From: Anaerolineaceae bacterium
GTDB lineage: Bacteria > Chloroflexota > Anaerolineae > Anaerolineales > Anaerolineaceae
Assembly: GCA_003532515.1 (NCBI GenBank)
Contig: DOEX01000062.1
Coordinates: 1-12,083 of the forward strand
DNA: 12,083 nt
Direction: 5' to 3'
The notes under the pieces are model-generated. The model searched no databases. It was not told where the DNA came from and was given only the letters and a program-made list of their open reading frames with translations. Positions within the stretch are counted from its first letter, which is position 1; every line of letters begins with the position of its first letter. Positions 1-7,437 of the stretch are shown one piece after another. The translations under genes and the position numbers were made by a program.

Positions 1-2153
1 TAGATTAATCCAGCTGCAAGCCCCATCAGGCAAAGCACACCCAACGTGGCGGTGTATCTCTTCTTGACCAATGTTTGTACTATCCACACTAAAAACAAGA
101 CCGGAACCGACAAAACCAGGTAATCCAACCAATGGCTGCCGAATCCAGGTTGCATCGCTTCGCCTTGTTGCGTGAGCGCAAATCCAAACAAGACCAAACC
201 AACCATGGTGATCAACAGGACGAAGAAGCGATCGGTGTGTGGTTTTGACTTTAAAAACAAAGAAGCAATAAAGTAGGACCCAGCCAAAGACCAGAGAATC
301 CAAGCCTGGAAGTAGAATTTGAAAATAGTGTTCATTCGCGTGCCAAACTGGTCTCGCAGGTAGACAAACTCCGGAACAATTACAAGCAGCGCACCTAACA
401 AAACCAGCATGAGGACAAAGCCATTACTATCAATCCTGAATTTTGGTTCGGGTACGATATTCTGATCATAAGTTTGAGTCGAAGTTTTCGATTCTTTGAC
501 TTTTTGTATGAAGTAATCGACAGCAAGTAAAACCATGAAAAATAAGGTCAAAAAAGTTCCCGGATGCTTCAGACGCTCCACGAATGATCCGGTAAGAAGA
601 CTTGTATTATCCGTAGCTCCTTGCAAGTTATTAAGCAGCGAGTTAAGGGCTTCGATTTTGCCTGCCAGCCATCCCAATCCCCAACCTGCCAGGAAAAGCA
701 GTGCAAATAATGACAACGTCAAAATAAAGGCTTGAACCGATGGCAGTCGTCTTGCCTGGATTTGCCTGTAAAGCAACCAGGCAAAGATCGGGATCAATAA
801 GGGTCCAAACATAATCCAGAGGTACGCCCCCCGTGTGAAGAACGCCAGGCTGGGGATTAGCCCACCTGCCTGTGATGAAAAACTGAGGTAAAACGGTAGG
901 TAAGCTAAAATGCTCAATATTCCGCCAATCAGGCAGAACAGAACAATGTGCCACAGTCGCCTTGCACTCCAACCGCTTGAGCTCGCCTGCCGCCATATGA
1001 AGGCAACTGCTAATAACAGCAAGTAAAAGGGGAAATCCCAGGTATTAAGAAAAGCGATACCACCGAGGGTAATTACAGCCATCAGGGCATTCTTCCAGTT
1101 AATTGGAATACTGTGACCTAAAACCTTAAATTCACCCTCCCACCCGCCATGAAAAGCATTTAGTGCCTGCGCAATTGCCAGCAACACAAAAGGCATCCCG
1201 AGCAAGTGGGGATGAATATCAGACAATAGGTAAGTGAAAAATGGGAATTCATCGATGATCTCGATCATCGAGCCACCCAGGCGAAAGTCCTGGATCACAC
1301 GGCTGGCTTGCCACCAAGACCAGCCGCCCCTATCCGGGTACCAGGACAGGCTGTAGGGCGCACTTGTAAGCGCTGGGATCTGCAGGTTCTGCCAAAAGCC
1401 CGAACTCACCAAACCCCTGGCGTGCAATACATCCAGCAATCCAAACCAGTTCGAAACAATCAGGATCATTAGTGGAGCAAGCATTGCCAGAGTGTAGTTC
1501 CGATTCGGAACCTCCTCTTGCTCGCTCTCAGATTGCTTTCCTAATAAATCCCAGGCGACCCCATACGCTCCTAAAGCTGTCAATCCAAACCACGATGCTG
1601 ATACCAGGTTATATCCCACCGAGGAGACCACTCCACTAACCCTGATCAACAAGGCGGATATCAGGTAGCCAAAATAGTAATACGAGATGGAGTAGCCGGA
1701 CAGCCAGGGGTCTTGCGGCGGTATGCCAGGTGATTTGAGAATGCCGTTAATGAACGCCATCTCCATGAATTTTTCCGTATGGATGATATCTGGGTTGGCA
1801 GCCCTGACCACGGTCCAAAAGGCAAAAGCGACAAAAAACACCACTTCAGTGATGATCACGATCTTTCTGTTTTCTTCAACCCACTGCTTCAGAGGCGTAA
1901 AACCGATTTTCCAGATCGCATAGAGGTTAAACAGCAATAAAATCACGAGTACTGTAACAGCACCTGCCAGGTCATTTTTAAGCAAGCCTATTGATGTCAA
2001 CCACCAATAGACGAAGCCCCAAAGCAGCAACCCAACTACTTTGGAAAGATAAACCCCCTTTGAGCGCAGCTTCTGAAAAACCGACCAGGTAACTGGCAAG
2101 CTGATCCAACCCAGGATTTCCAAGAGTAAATACCACTTCAAGAAGTCAATCAT
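1..2153 (-). CDS. DUF2298 / Chlor_Arch_YYY polytopic membrane protein, C-terminus cut off by the window edge
   Basis: I translated this reading frame by hand: it starts at an ATG at 2153 and stays open for 717 codons to the left edge, so the gene is 3'-truncated. The protein is very hydrophobic, with well over ten membrane segments. Family motifs are DPW at 148-150, the YYY-F-G signature at 158-162, DEFPFF at 301-306, D-x-H-x-H at 312-316, TWD at 371-373 and RMNxxFKxYxQAW at 606-618. These match the DUF2298 (Chlor_Arch_YYY) family, whose function is not established. The fused copy just upstream has the same motifs in the same order, then about 200 further residues with a TGLP...GW motif; that part of this protein lies outside the window. 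The start is 3 nt after the upstream stop codon, with only a weak AAGG about 11 nt before it, which suggests translational coupling. A role in surface glycan assembly is inferred from the neighbours and the GT-C-like build. Family assignment is firm; function is open. Confidence 0.88.
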   Translation of the reverse strand, partial: MIDFLKWYLLLEILGWISLPVTWSVFQKLRSKGVYLSKVVGLLLWGFVYWWLTSIGLLKNDLAGAVTVLVILLLFNLYAIWKIGFTPLKQWVEENRKIVIITEVVFFVAFAFWTVVRAANPDIIHTEKFMEMAFINGILKSPGIPPQDPWLSGYSISYYYFGYLISALLIRVSGVVSSVGYNLVSASWFGLTALGAYGVAWDLLGKQSESEQEEVPNRNYTLAMLAPLMILIVSNWFGLLDVLHARGLVSSGFWQNLQIPALTSAPYSLSWYPDRGGWSWWQASRVIQDFRLGGSMIEIIDEFPFFTYLLSDIHPHLLGMPFVLLAIAQALNAFHGGWEGEFKVLGHSIPINWKNALMAVITLGGIAFLNTWDFPFYLLLLAVAFIWRQASSSGWSARRLWHIVLFCLIGGILSILAYLPFYLSFSSQAGGLIPSLAFFTRGAYLWIMFGPLLIPIFAWLLYRQIQARRLPSVQAFILTLSLFALLFLAGWGLGWLAGKIEALNSLLNNLQGATDNTSLLTGSFVERLKHPGTFLTLFFMVLLAVDYFIQKVKESKTSTQTYDQNIVPEPKFRIDSNGFVLMLVLLGALLVIVPEFVYLRDQFGTRMNTIFKFYFQAWILWSLAGSYFIASLFLKSKPHTDRFFVLLITMVGLVLFGFALTQQGEAMQPGFGSHWLDYLVLSVPVLFLVWIVQTLVKKRYTATLGVLCLMGLAAGLI

Positions 2154-2156
2154 AAG

Positions 2157-5100
2157 TTATCTGACCTTATATATCACGGTGTCGCCTTCATTGTAGACCA
2201 TGTCCCACAGCGTTCCATCATAAGTTTCAAACTTTTCCAATGTTTCAGCAGGATAGAAAGCTTGTTCCTGTTGCCCGACGATAATGTATTTAATATCGTA
2301 TTTTTCCAGATAGTTCGTAACGAACCCCTGGTCCAGGCTTAGATAGAAAGCGTTGACTTCATCCACCCGTTCCTGGACAGCGTTATTACGGAGTACCGCC
2401 CGCTGCTGGCGCTGATGATAGTTCCAGCCCACCACTCCTGGCAAGCCTGTATATATGGTGTAGCGGTTTCCCCAGTAATATTCGTATGCCTGTGCTTCGA
2501 GAATGACAGGAGAACCTTCCACGTTTTTCTGCATCCATTGGATTGCTCTGTAATCCTGCCCCAGGTCCATCACCACACCGTTGACTGCAAATTGAGAGGT
2601 CTCCATATACTTCATGCCATCCAGGGATTTTGGGGCGCCGGGGTCCATTCTATCGGTGATTTTGTCCTTGGTTGCTAAAACCGGAAAGAGCAAGGCAATA
2701 AAGAACAAAACGGTAAATACAACTTGAAAACCGATCTGAATTCGGCTGCGCCAACGGTTGAGATCCCGCCAGAGTGTCGCGACTGGCAACCCCATTGGGA
2801 GTGTCAACAGCATCCAGGCCTGATGGTACAGCTTGAAAACCACGTTCATCCGTCCGATGTCACCCACCAGGTACACCAATTCCACAACCAAGGTAAGCAG
2901 CAAGCCAGTGCCAATCATAAAATATGCCAGGCGTTTTAGGTCGTCCTCAGTCGTCAAAATCAGAAAGAGCGCCAGCAAACATAACGGCAGAGCAACCAAA
3001 GTCACTGTAACCTTAAGCAGCAGGAGCACCAGGAATGCTACCCCGATCAGCACAATCAAACCAATCAGTAGATCGCGATGCCTTTTGTACGTCTCTAACT
3101 GGGAGATACGGGTCGAAGCCATCCACTGGTACGTTTCCCAAACCAGCCAACATGTGATCACAAATAGGATCAAACCCCAGTGCATCAAATACGACTTCAA
3201 TGGAGTCTTATCTCCGCTCCAAAATCCGACGGAATTGTAACCCGGAAAGAAAAAGCGATTGAAATTGAAGTAGAAAATGCGAGTCAGTAAGAATAAACTC
3301 ACAGAACTGAGAATGGGTGTTACCCATTTTTTTGACCAGGCTGGCAAGAATCGCCACTGCACTTCTGGAAGGTAACGCCATCCGATATAAACCAACACAC
3401 ACATTGCCAGTGCGGTGAAAGTGAGGTAATCCCAGGTATTTGTTGGCTGCAAAGCACCTAAAATCATGGCGCCGACAAAAAGTATCGGCGTTACAACTTC
3501 TTTGACTCTAAGGTCCAATCGACCATCGCGCTTCTTCAGCATGATCAGAGATAAGCACCAGGCGACCGCTGCCATAACAATAGGCATAGCAATCAGATGG
3601 GCATGAAAATCGGCATATAAAAAAGTGAAAAACGGAAATTCCGTGATAGGCTCGCCAGGAATCATACGGCTGGGATTCCAATACCAGGTTCCGGAAGCTA
3701 TGGGCAGCTGTTCACCCCGGAACAACATCCCAATTCCCCTAAACAGCCATACCATTCTTTGACTGAGTGTCGCGCCAACCAAGTTGTTGCCTGCCGAACC
3801 CAGGGCTTTAAGCCCATTGGTAATAACACTAAGCTCTCCCAGGTTTCCAACCACCGCCAAAAAGACCGCGCTTGCGATTCCAGCCAAAAATGCCATCCCA
3901 AACAGGCTTCCCTTACCTTCCAGGTTTTTCTCCAGGACTGCCTTGCCAAAATTCCAGCCAATACTAAAGGCACCGATAACTAACATGGCATACCAGAGCG
4001 AGATCAGGATGTTATATGCAACAGCCGGAACAACGCCCAACAACTTGATTGGCATGGCAACCAGCACCTGCCCATAATAGTAGTAATTAATATATCCGCC
4101 CGCATACCAGGGATCGTAAGCCGGGAAAGTACTGCTCTTAATGATTGCGTTGAGATAGCTGAAATCCATCGGTTTTTCGCCGCCCCGCCAGGGATGCCAC
4201 AGATCCGGGTTTTGATAACGGATCCACAGGAAGAAGGCAAAGGCAAGCAGGAAAATGGCTTCTTCGACCAAAAATTGCTTCCACAATGCTCTGATGTCCT
4301 GCATCAAATCTTTCCTGGTCAGCCAGGCAACGATAAGTGATGCTACCAGCAAGGCAAGTAGAATGCCCCAAAGAAGCGTGCGGGTGACTGCTACCTTCAC
4401 TGAGCCGAGATTGAAGGCAATCAAAACAAATAAAAGCAGTCCTATGATTCGTGCAAAGGCATAACCCTTGTCCTTCAAGCCAGGCATTGCCAGGCGAACA
4501 ATCGGGAATACACATACTCCCAACAGCCAGAAGAGCAGGTAAAACGCAATCACAGCCAGCCAGGTATGCTGATTTAGCAGGGACTGGTGATTAAACAGTT
4601 CAGACCAGGTGCCGCCGTCTTGTTGAATTTGCTTCTCTTCATCTGTCAGCATCAACTGGTTTCCTGGCTCAGTCTCTCCGGCCACATAGGAATCAGCTTG
4701 TTTTGGTGTAAGATATACCGCTTTGCTGACATCAACCGAGTTCAACAAATCCCAGGTGATTTCACTATCGAAATTGGTGTTTTTCCTGAAGATGAGCACT
4801 TTTGGATGATCGTATACTGAAAAAGCTTCTTCAGCATATTGATCGTTGAATTCAAGACCGCCTAAATTCGGGTAAGAAGTGAAAGTCGCAATCAAGTCAA
4901 AACCCAAGTTGCCACTGGTACTGTCTGTCTCAGCCTGGTAGTAACACTCCAGAGTTTCTTGATCGTCATCACAACCCAACAGTTGGCGGTAGAAAAAGGT
5001 GCTCAAGGGATAACGTTCTGACACACGGGGAATCGTGCCAAACTGGCGGTTTGAACTGATGAAAATATAATTTGCCTGGTTTAAGATGGTGTAAAAACGC

Positions 5101-7433
5101 TCCACTTTGCTGACATCATCTGGCCAGTACATCTCGAAATTCAGATCTCCTCTGAATATTCCAGCGCTGTCCTGGTAGGGCACTAAGCCAGGTCGCGGCA
5201 AAGGCAGGGCATCATCCCAACTACTTTCGAGTGCAACCCCTGGTGTACTGATCATGATCTGACCTTCACCTGAAACCATTTCAATTGTCAGGTCAAGGTC
5301 CTGAACCTGGTTTGGATCCAAAATTAATGGTTCATCGAAAGAAAAGATTGCTCTTTCACCTTGAGCTAAACCATCTCCAAGAAAATCATCTGTGAGTTCG
5401 CTGACACGTGTGACCGGCCCCGATGGGGTATTGGCAGTAAGAGTCAGACGTAATTGTTTTTCAGCATCGTCTTGCCTCATATCGATCGTGAATGGAATTT
5501 CGACTCGGGAAATTTTCTCGACCTGTTGCAGGCTTATCTTCATCTGGTAGGGATGATCTTGAGTGATAATTTCGTTGATTTTTGGTAATGTTTCCTGGCG
5601 TGTGAGACCATCATCGTAATAGAAATTCATTACTGGCACACCGCTCAGGTAAGATTGGGCGCCTGCGGTGATCAAGGTCAATTCGAATTGGTAAAGTTCG
5701 CCTTCCAAAAAGTAAAGCGCAGGATTGAACAGAAATACCAGGGTTGACTGCGTCTGTCCTTCATTACTGATCGGGTTTTGTCCAATTATTGCCTCTGTAT
5801 TCAGGGGTTGACCAGTTTGTAAGTCCAAGACATTCAACTGGTACTGTACAGTTTCAAGCGTAGTCGAAACAGATTGCACCACTGGATAGGTCAGGTCAGT
5901 CAGGAAGCCATCGGCTTTTGCCTGGTAAAGCAGCGTCATACTTTGCCCTGTATTGAGCGTGTTCATCGCCCGATAGGCAACAGGTATATTCTTTGTCTGA
6001 CCTTCAGATTCAGATACCAGGTTGATGGGACCTTCCAGATTAGCGTAAATCCAGTCAGTGGCTGCCACCCGGGTGACCGGTCGGCTGTAGATGCGGCTGA
6101 ATGAGACCGCCCAGGCACCTGTCCCCAACAAAACCAAAATGGACACAATTGCTCCCGTTGTTTGCAAGAGCTTCTTGGATAGTTTGAATCGTTTGATTTG
6201 AAAACCAGTTGGATTGCTCAACAATTGTTCAAGTCCCCAGGCTGCAATTATCGCTAACAGAGGATAGAGCAATAAAAGATAGCGCATGGAAGATACCCAT
6301 GCCAAGCCCTGCCAGACAAAGTAAATCAGGCTCCACACCCACAATGGCATGTGCAAATGTTCTTTTCCTTTGAAAATCTTGAAAGCCATGCCAAGCCAGG
6401 ATATGACTGCTGTGATTCCCCATGGCAAGCCAACTCCCCAAACCAGCAGGTTGTAAAGCGAAAAGGTGCTCGCCCGCCTGGCCCATTGCAATGCGGGCGG
6501 GAAGTCGACTTCTCCGGTACTTTGAACCTGCAAAGTTTTTAGACCATTCCACCAGTCCGGGTTAATTTTTAGACTCAGAAAACCCGGTCCGCTGAAAGCA
6601 TAAGGCTGCAAAATTCGAAACGTAAGGAAACTCGCAAGCGCTGCAATAGCGACTGGTATAAGGATTTTCAATAAATCGACTTTTTCATCACGATTTTCGG
6701 TACGCAGGAACCGCGTCAGTTCCACTAAGGGTAGCAAGATTGCCAGAGAGACGGCATTGATCTTAGATGAAGTTGCCATCCCCAAACCCAAACCAAATAA
6801 CAAATATGGCCAAAGCCTCTGCCACGTAAGACTGTTACAAAAATCTTTGGTGTTAACCTCGAACGGTCGTTTGAGAATGACCACAGCAGCCAGCACAGTC
6901 AACATCCCAAAGGTGTTGGTGAAAGTATCCACCGTCATGAAATGCGATTGCTGAATAGGTAACACCGCTAATGCATAGAAAGCTGCCGCGATCAACCCGA
7001 CTCTTCGGTTATAGAGCTTGAAACCAATCAAAAAAACCAGGATCACGGTAATCAGATCGAAAAAGGCTGAAAGTTGTCTGCCAACCAACGTAATCGGGTC
7101 ATACCCAACTTGTCCGATCCATTCCCCAAGATAGCGGATTAAGAATAGAGGAAAGGTTCCATAAACAAAAAAGGTGTAGCCATGGGTATTCGGATTCAAA
7201 GTTGAGGTTTGGGTGTTGAAATATTCCTTGATGTTGCTCACCGGTCGGATGCTGTTTAAAACCATGGAGAGATAGCGTTCATCCGGGTGTAAATGGTAGC
7301 TTTCATCCCAGTTCAAGTTTAAAAAACGTAAATACCCGCCAATGATGATGATCAGGGCGAGCAAAAAAACAGTGATCAGTGCTTGATTAATGCTCTTTTT
7401 CTGCAGAGCTGGCTGTTCAATAGTTTTTTCCAT
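2157..7433 (-). CDS. Giant fusion: PMT/ArnT-like GT-C glycosyltransferase + ectodomain + DUF2298/YYY membrane domain
   Basis: This is a 1758-residue integral membrane protein. Residues 1-450 are a GT-C module with about a dozen membrane segments. Its first outer loop is acidic (DE at 43-44, then HPDER at 49-53), as in dolichyl/undecaprenyl-phosphate-sugar transferases of the PMT/ArnT type. Residues 450-950 are mostly hydrophilic and look beta-rich, probably outside the membrane; the part near 790-885 ('YIFISSNR', 'YDHPKVLIFRK') resembles the C-termini of Chloroflexi GT-C proteins. Residues 955-1758 are a complete DUF2298/YYY module: four Tyr at 1117-1120, EFPFF at 1265-1269, DxHxH at 1275-1279, TWD at 1333-1335, RMNxxFKxYxQAW at 1528-1540 and TGLP at 1662-1665. 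I chose the ATG at 7433, 4 nt after the upstream stop; an in-frame TTG at 7451 would add six residues and overlap the upstream gene. Neither start has a good Shine-Dalgarno sequence. Likely role: transfer of lipid-linked sugar on the outer membrane face. Acceptor and sugar are unknown. Confidence 0.9.
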   Translation of the reverse strand: MEKTIEQPALQKKSINQALITVFLLALIIIIGGYLRFLNLNWDESYHLHPDERYLSMVLNSIRPVSNIKEYFNTQTSTLNPNTHGYTFFVYGTFPLFLIRYLGEWIGQVGYDPITLVGRQLSAFFDLITVILVFLIGFKLYNRRVGLIAAAFYALAVLPIQQSHFMTVDTFTNTFGMLTVLAAVVILKRPFEVNTKDFCNSLTWQRLWPYLLFGLGLGMATSSKINAVSLAILLPLVELTRFLRTENRDEKVDLLKILIPVAIAALASFLTFRILQPYAFSGPGFLSLKINPDWWNGLKTLQVQSTGEVDFPPALQWARRASTFSLYNLLVWGVGLPWGITAVISWLGMAFKIFKGKEHLHMPLWVWSLIYFVWQGLAWVSSMRYLLLLYPLLAIIAAWGLEQLLSNPTGFQIKRFKLSKKLLQTTGAIVSILVLLGTGAWAVSFSRIYSRPVTRVAATDWIYANLEGPINLVSESEGQTKNIPVAYRAMNTLNTGQSMTLLYQAKADGFLTDLTYPVVQSVSTTLETVQYQLNVLDLQTGQPLNTEAIIGQNPISNEGQTQSTLVFLFNPALYFLEGELYQFELTLITAGAQSYLSGVPVMNFYYDDGLTRQETLPKINEIITQDHPYQMKISLQQVEKISRVEIPFTIDMRQDDAEKQLRLTLTANTPSGPVTRVSELTDDFLGDGLAQGERAIFSFDEPLILDPNQVQDLDLTIEMVSGEGQIMISTPGVALESSWDDALPLPRPGLVPYQDSAGIFRGDLNFEMYWPDDVSKVERFYTILNQANYIFISSNRQFGTIPRVSERYPLSTFFYRQLLGCDDDQETLECYYQAETDSTSGNLGFDLIATFTSYPNLGGLEFNDQYAEEAFSVYDHPKVLIFRKNTNFDSEITWDLLNSVDVSKAVYLTPKQADSYVAGETEPGNQLMLTDEEKQIQQDGGTWSELFNHQSLLNQHTWLAVIAFYLLFWLLGVCVFPIVRLAMPGLKDKGYAFARIIGLLLFVLIAFNLGSVKVAVTRTLLWGILLALLVASLIVAWLTRKDLMQDIRALWKQFLVEEAIFLLAFAFFLWIRYQNPDLWHPWRGGEKPMDFSYLNAIIKSSTFPAYDPWYAGGYINYYYYGQVLVAMPIKLLGVVPAVAYNILISLWYAMLVIGAFSIGWNFGKAVLEKNLEGKGSLFGMAFLAGIASAVFLAVVGNLGELSVITNGLKALGSAGNNLVGATLSQRMVWLFRGIGMLFRGEQLPIASGTWYWNPSRMIPGEPITEFPFFTFLYADFHAHLIAMPIVMAAVAWCLSLIMLKKRDGRLDLRVKEVVTPILFVGAMILGALQPTNTWDYLTFTALAMCVLVYIGWRYLPEVQWRFLPAWSKKWVTPILSSVSLFLLTRIFYFNFNRFFFPGYNSVGFWSGDKTPLKSYLMHWGLILFVITCWLVWETYQWMASTRISQLETYKRHRDLLIGLIVLIGVAFLVLLLLKVTVTLVALPLCLLALFLILTTEDDLKRLAYFMIGTGLLLTLVVELVYLVGDIGRMNVVFKLYHQAWMLLTLPMGLPVATLWRDLNRWRSRIQIGFQVVFTVLFFIALLFPVLATKDKITDRMDPGAPKSLDGMKYMETSQFAVNGVVMDLGQDYRAIQWMQKNVEGSPVILEAQAYEYYWGNRYTIYTGLPGVVGWNYHQRQQRAVLRNNAVQERVDEVNAFYLSLDQGFVTNYLEKYDIKYIIVGQQEQAFYPAETLEKFETYDGTLWDMVYNEGDTVIYKVR

Positions 7434-7437
7434 AAAG

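Noticed and set aside
643..996. A 117-codon minus-strand open frame inside the left-edge gene.
   Set aside because: My translation of the overlapping frame from 2153 to the edge is uninterrupted and carries all DUF2298 motifs, so this is an out-of-phase shadow and not evidence of a frameshift.
1252..1271. Perfect inverted repeat with 8-bp arms (TCGATGAT/ATCATCGA) around a 4-nt centre.
   Set aside because: It falls inside the codons for SMIEIIDE, directly before the conserved EFPFF motif, so protein coding accounts for it. A single occurrence with no regulatory context.
2833..3240. A 135-codon open frame on the plus strand.
   Set aside because: It lies wholly antisense to the DUF2298 part of the fusion gene, has no recognisable domain or ribosome-binding site, and its composition (rich in Ser, Thr, Lys, Arg) is typical of a shadow of a hydrophobic gene.
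3312..3333. Terminator-like hairpin on the plus strand: 7-bp stem AATGGGT/ACCCATT, 3-nt loop, then a T run.
   Set aside because: It lies inside the fusion gene on the antisense strand, the stem is short and AT-rich, and the bases are explained by coding for KKWVTPIL. No plus-strand gene ends there.
4138..4515. A 125-codon minus-strand open frame in another phase of the fusion gene.
   Set aside because: Overlaps a frame with clear family motifs and shows no domain of its own; a frame shadow.
6473..6501. GC-rich inverted repeat CCCGCC...GGCGGG with an inner CATTGCAATG palindrome.
   Set aside because: Intragenic, only a 6-bp stem, and explained by Pro/Ala/Arg codons of the GT-C module (PPALQWARRA).
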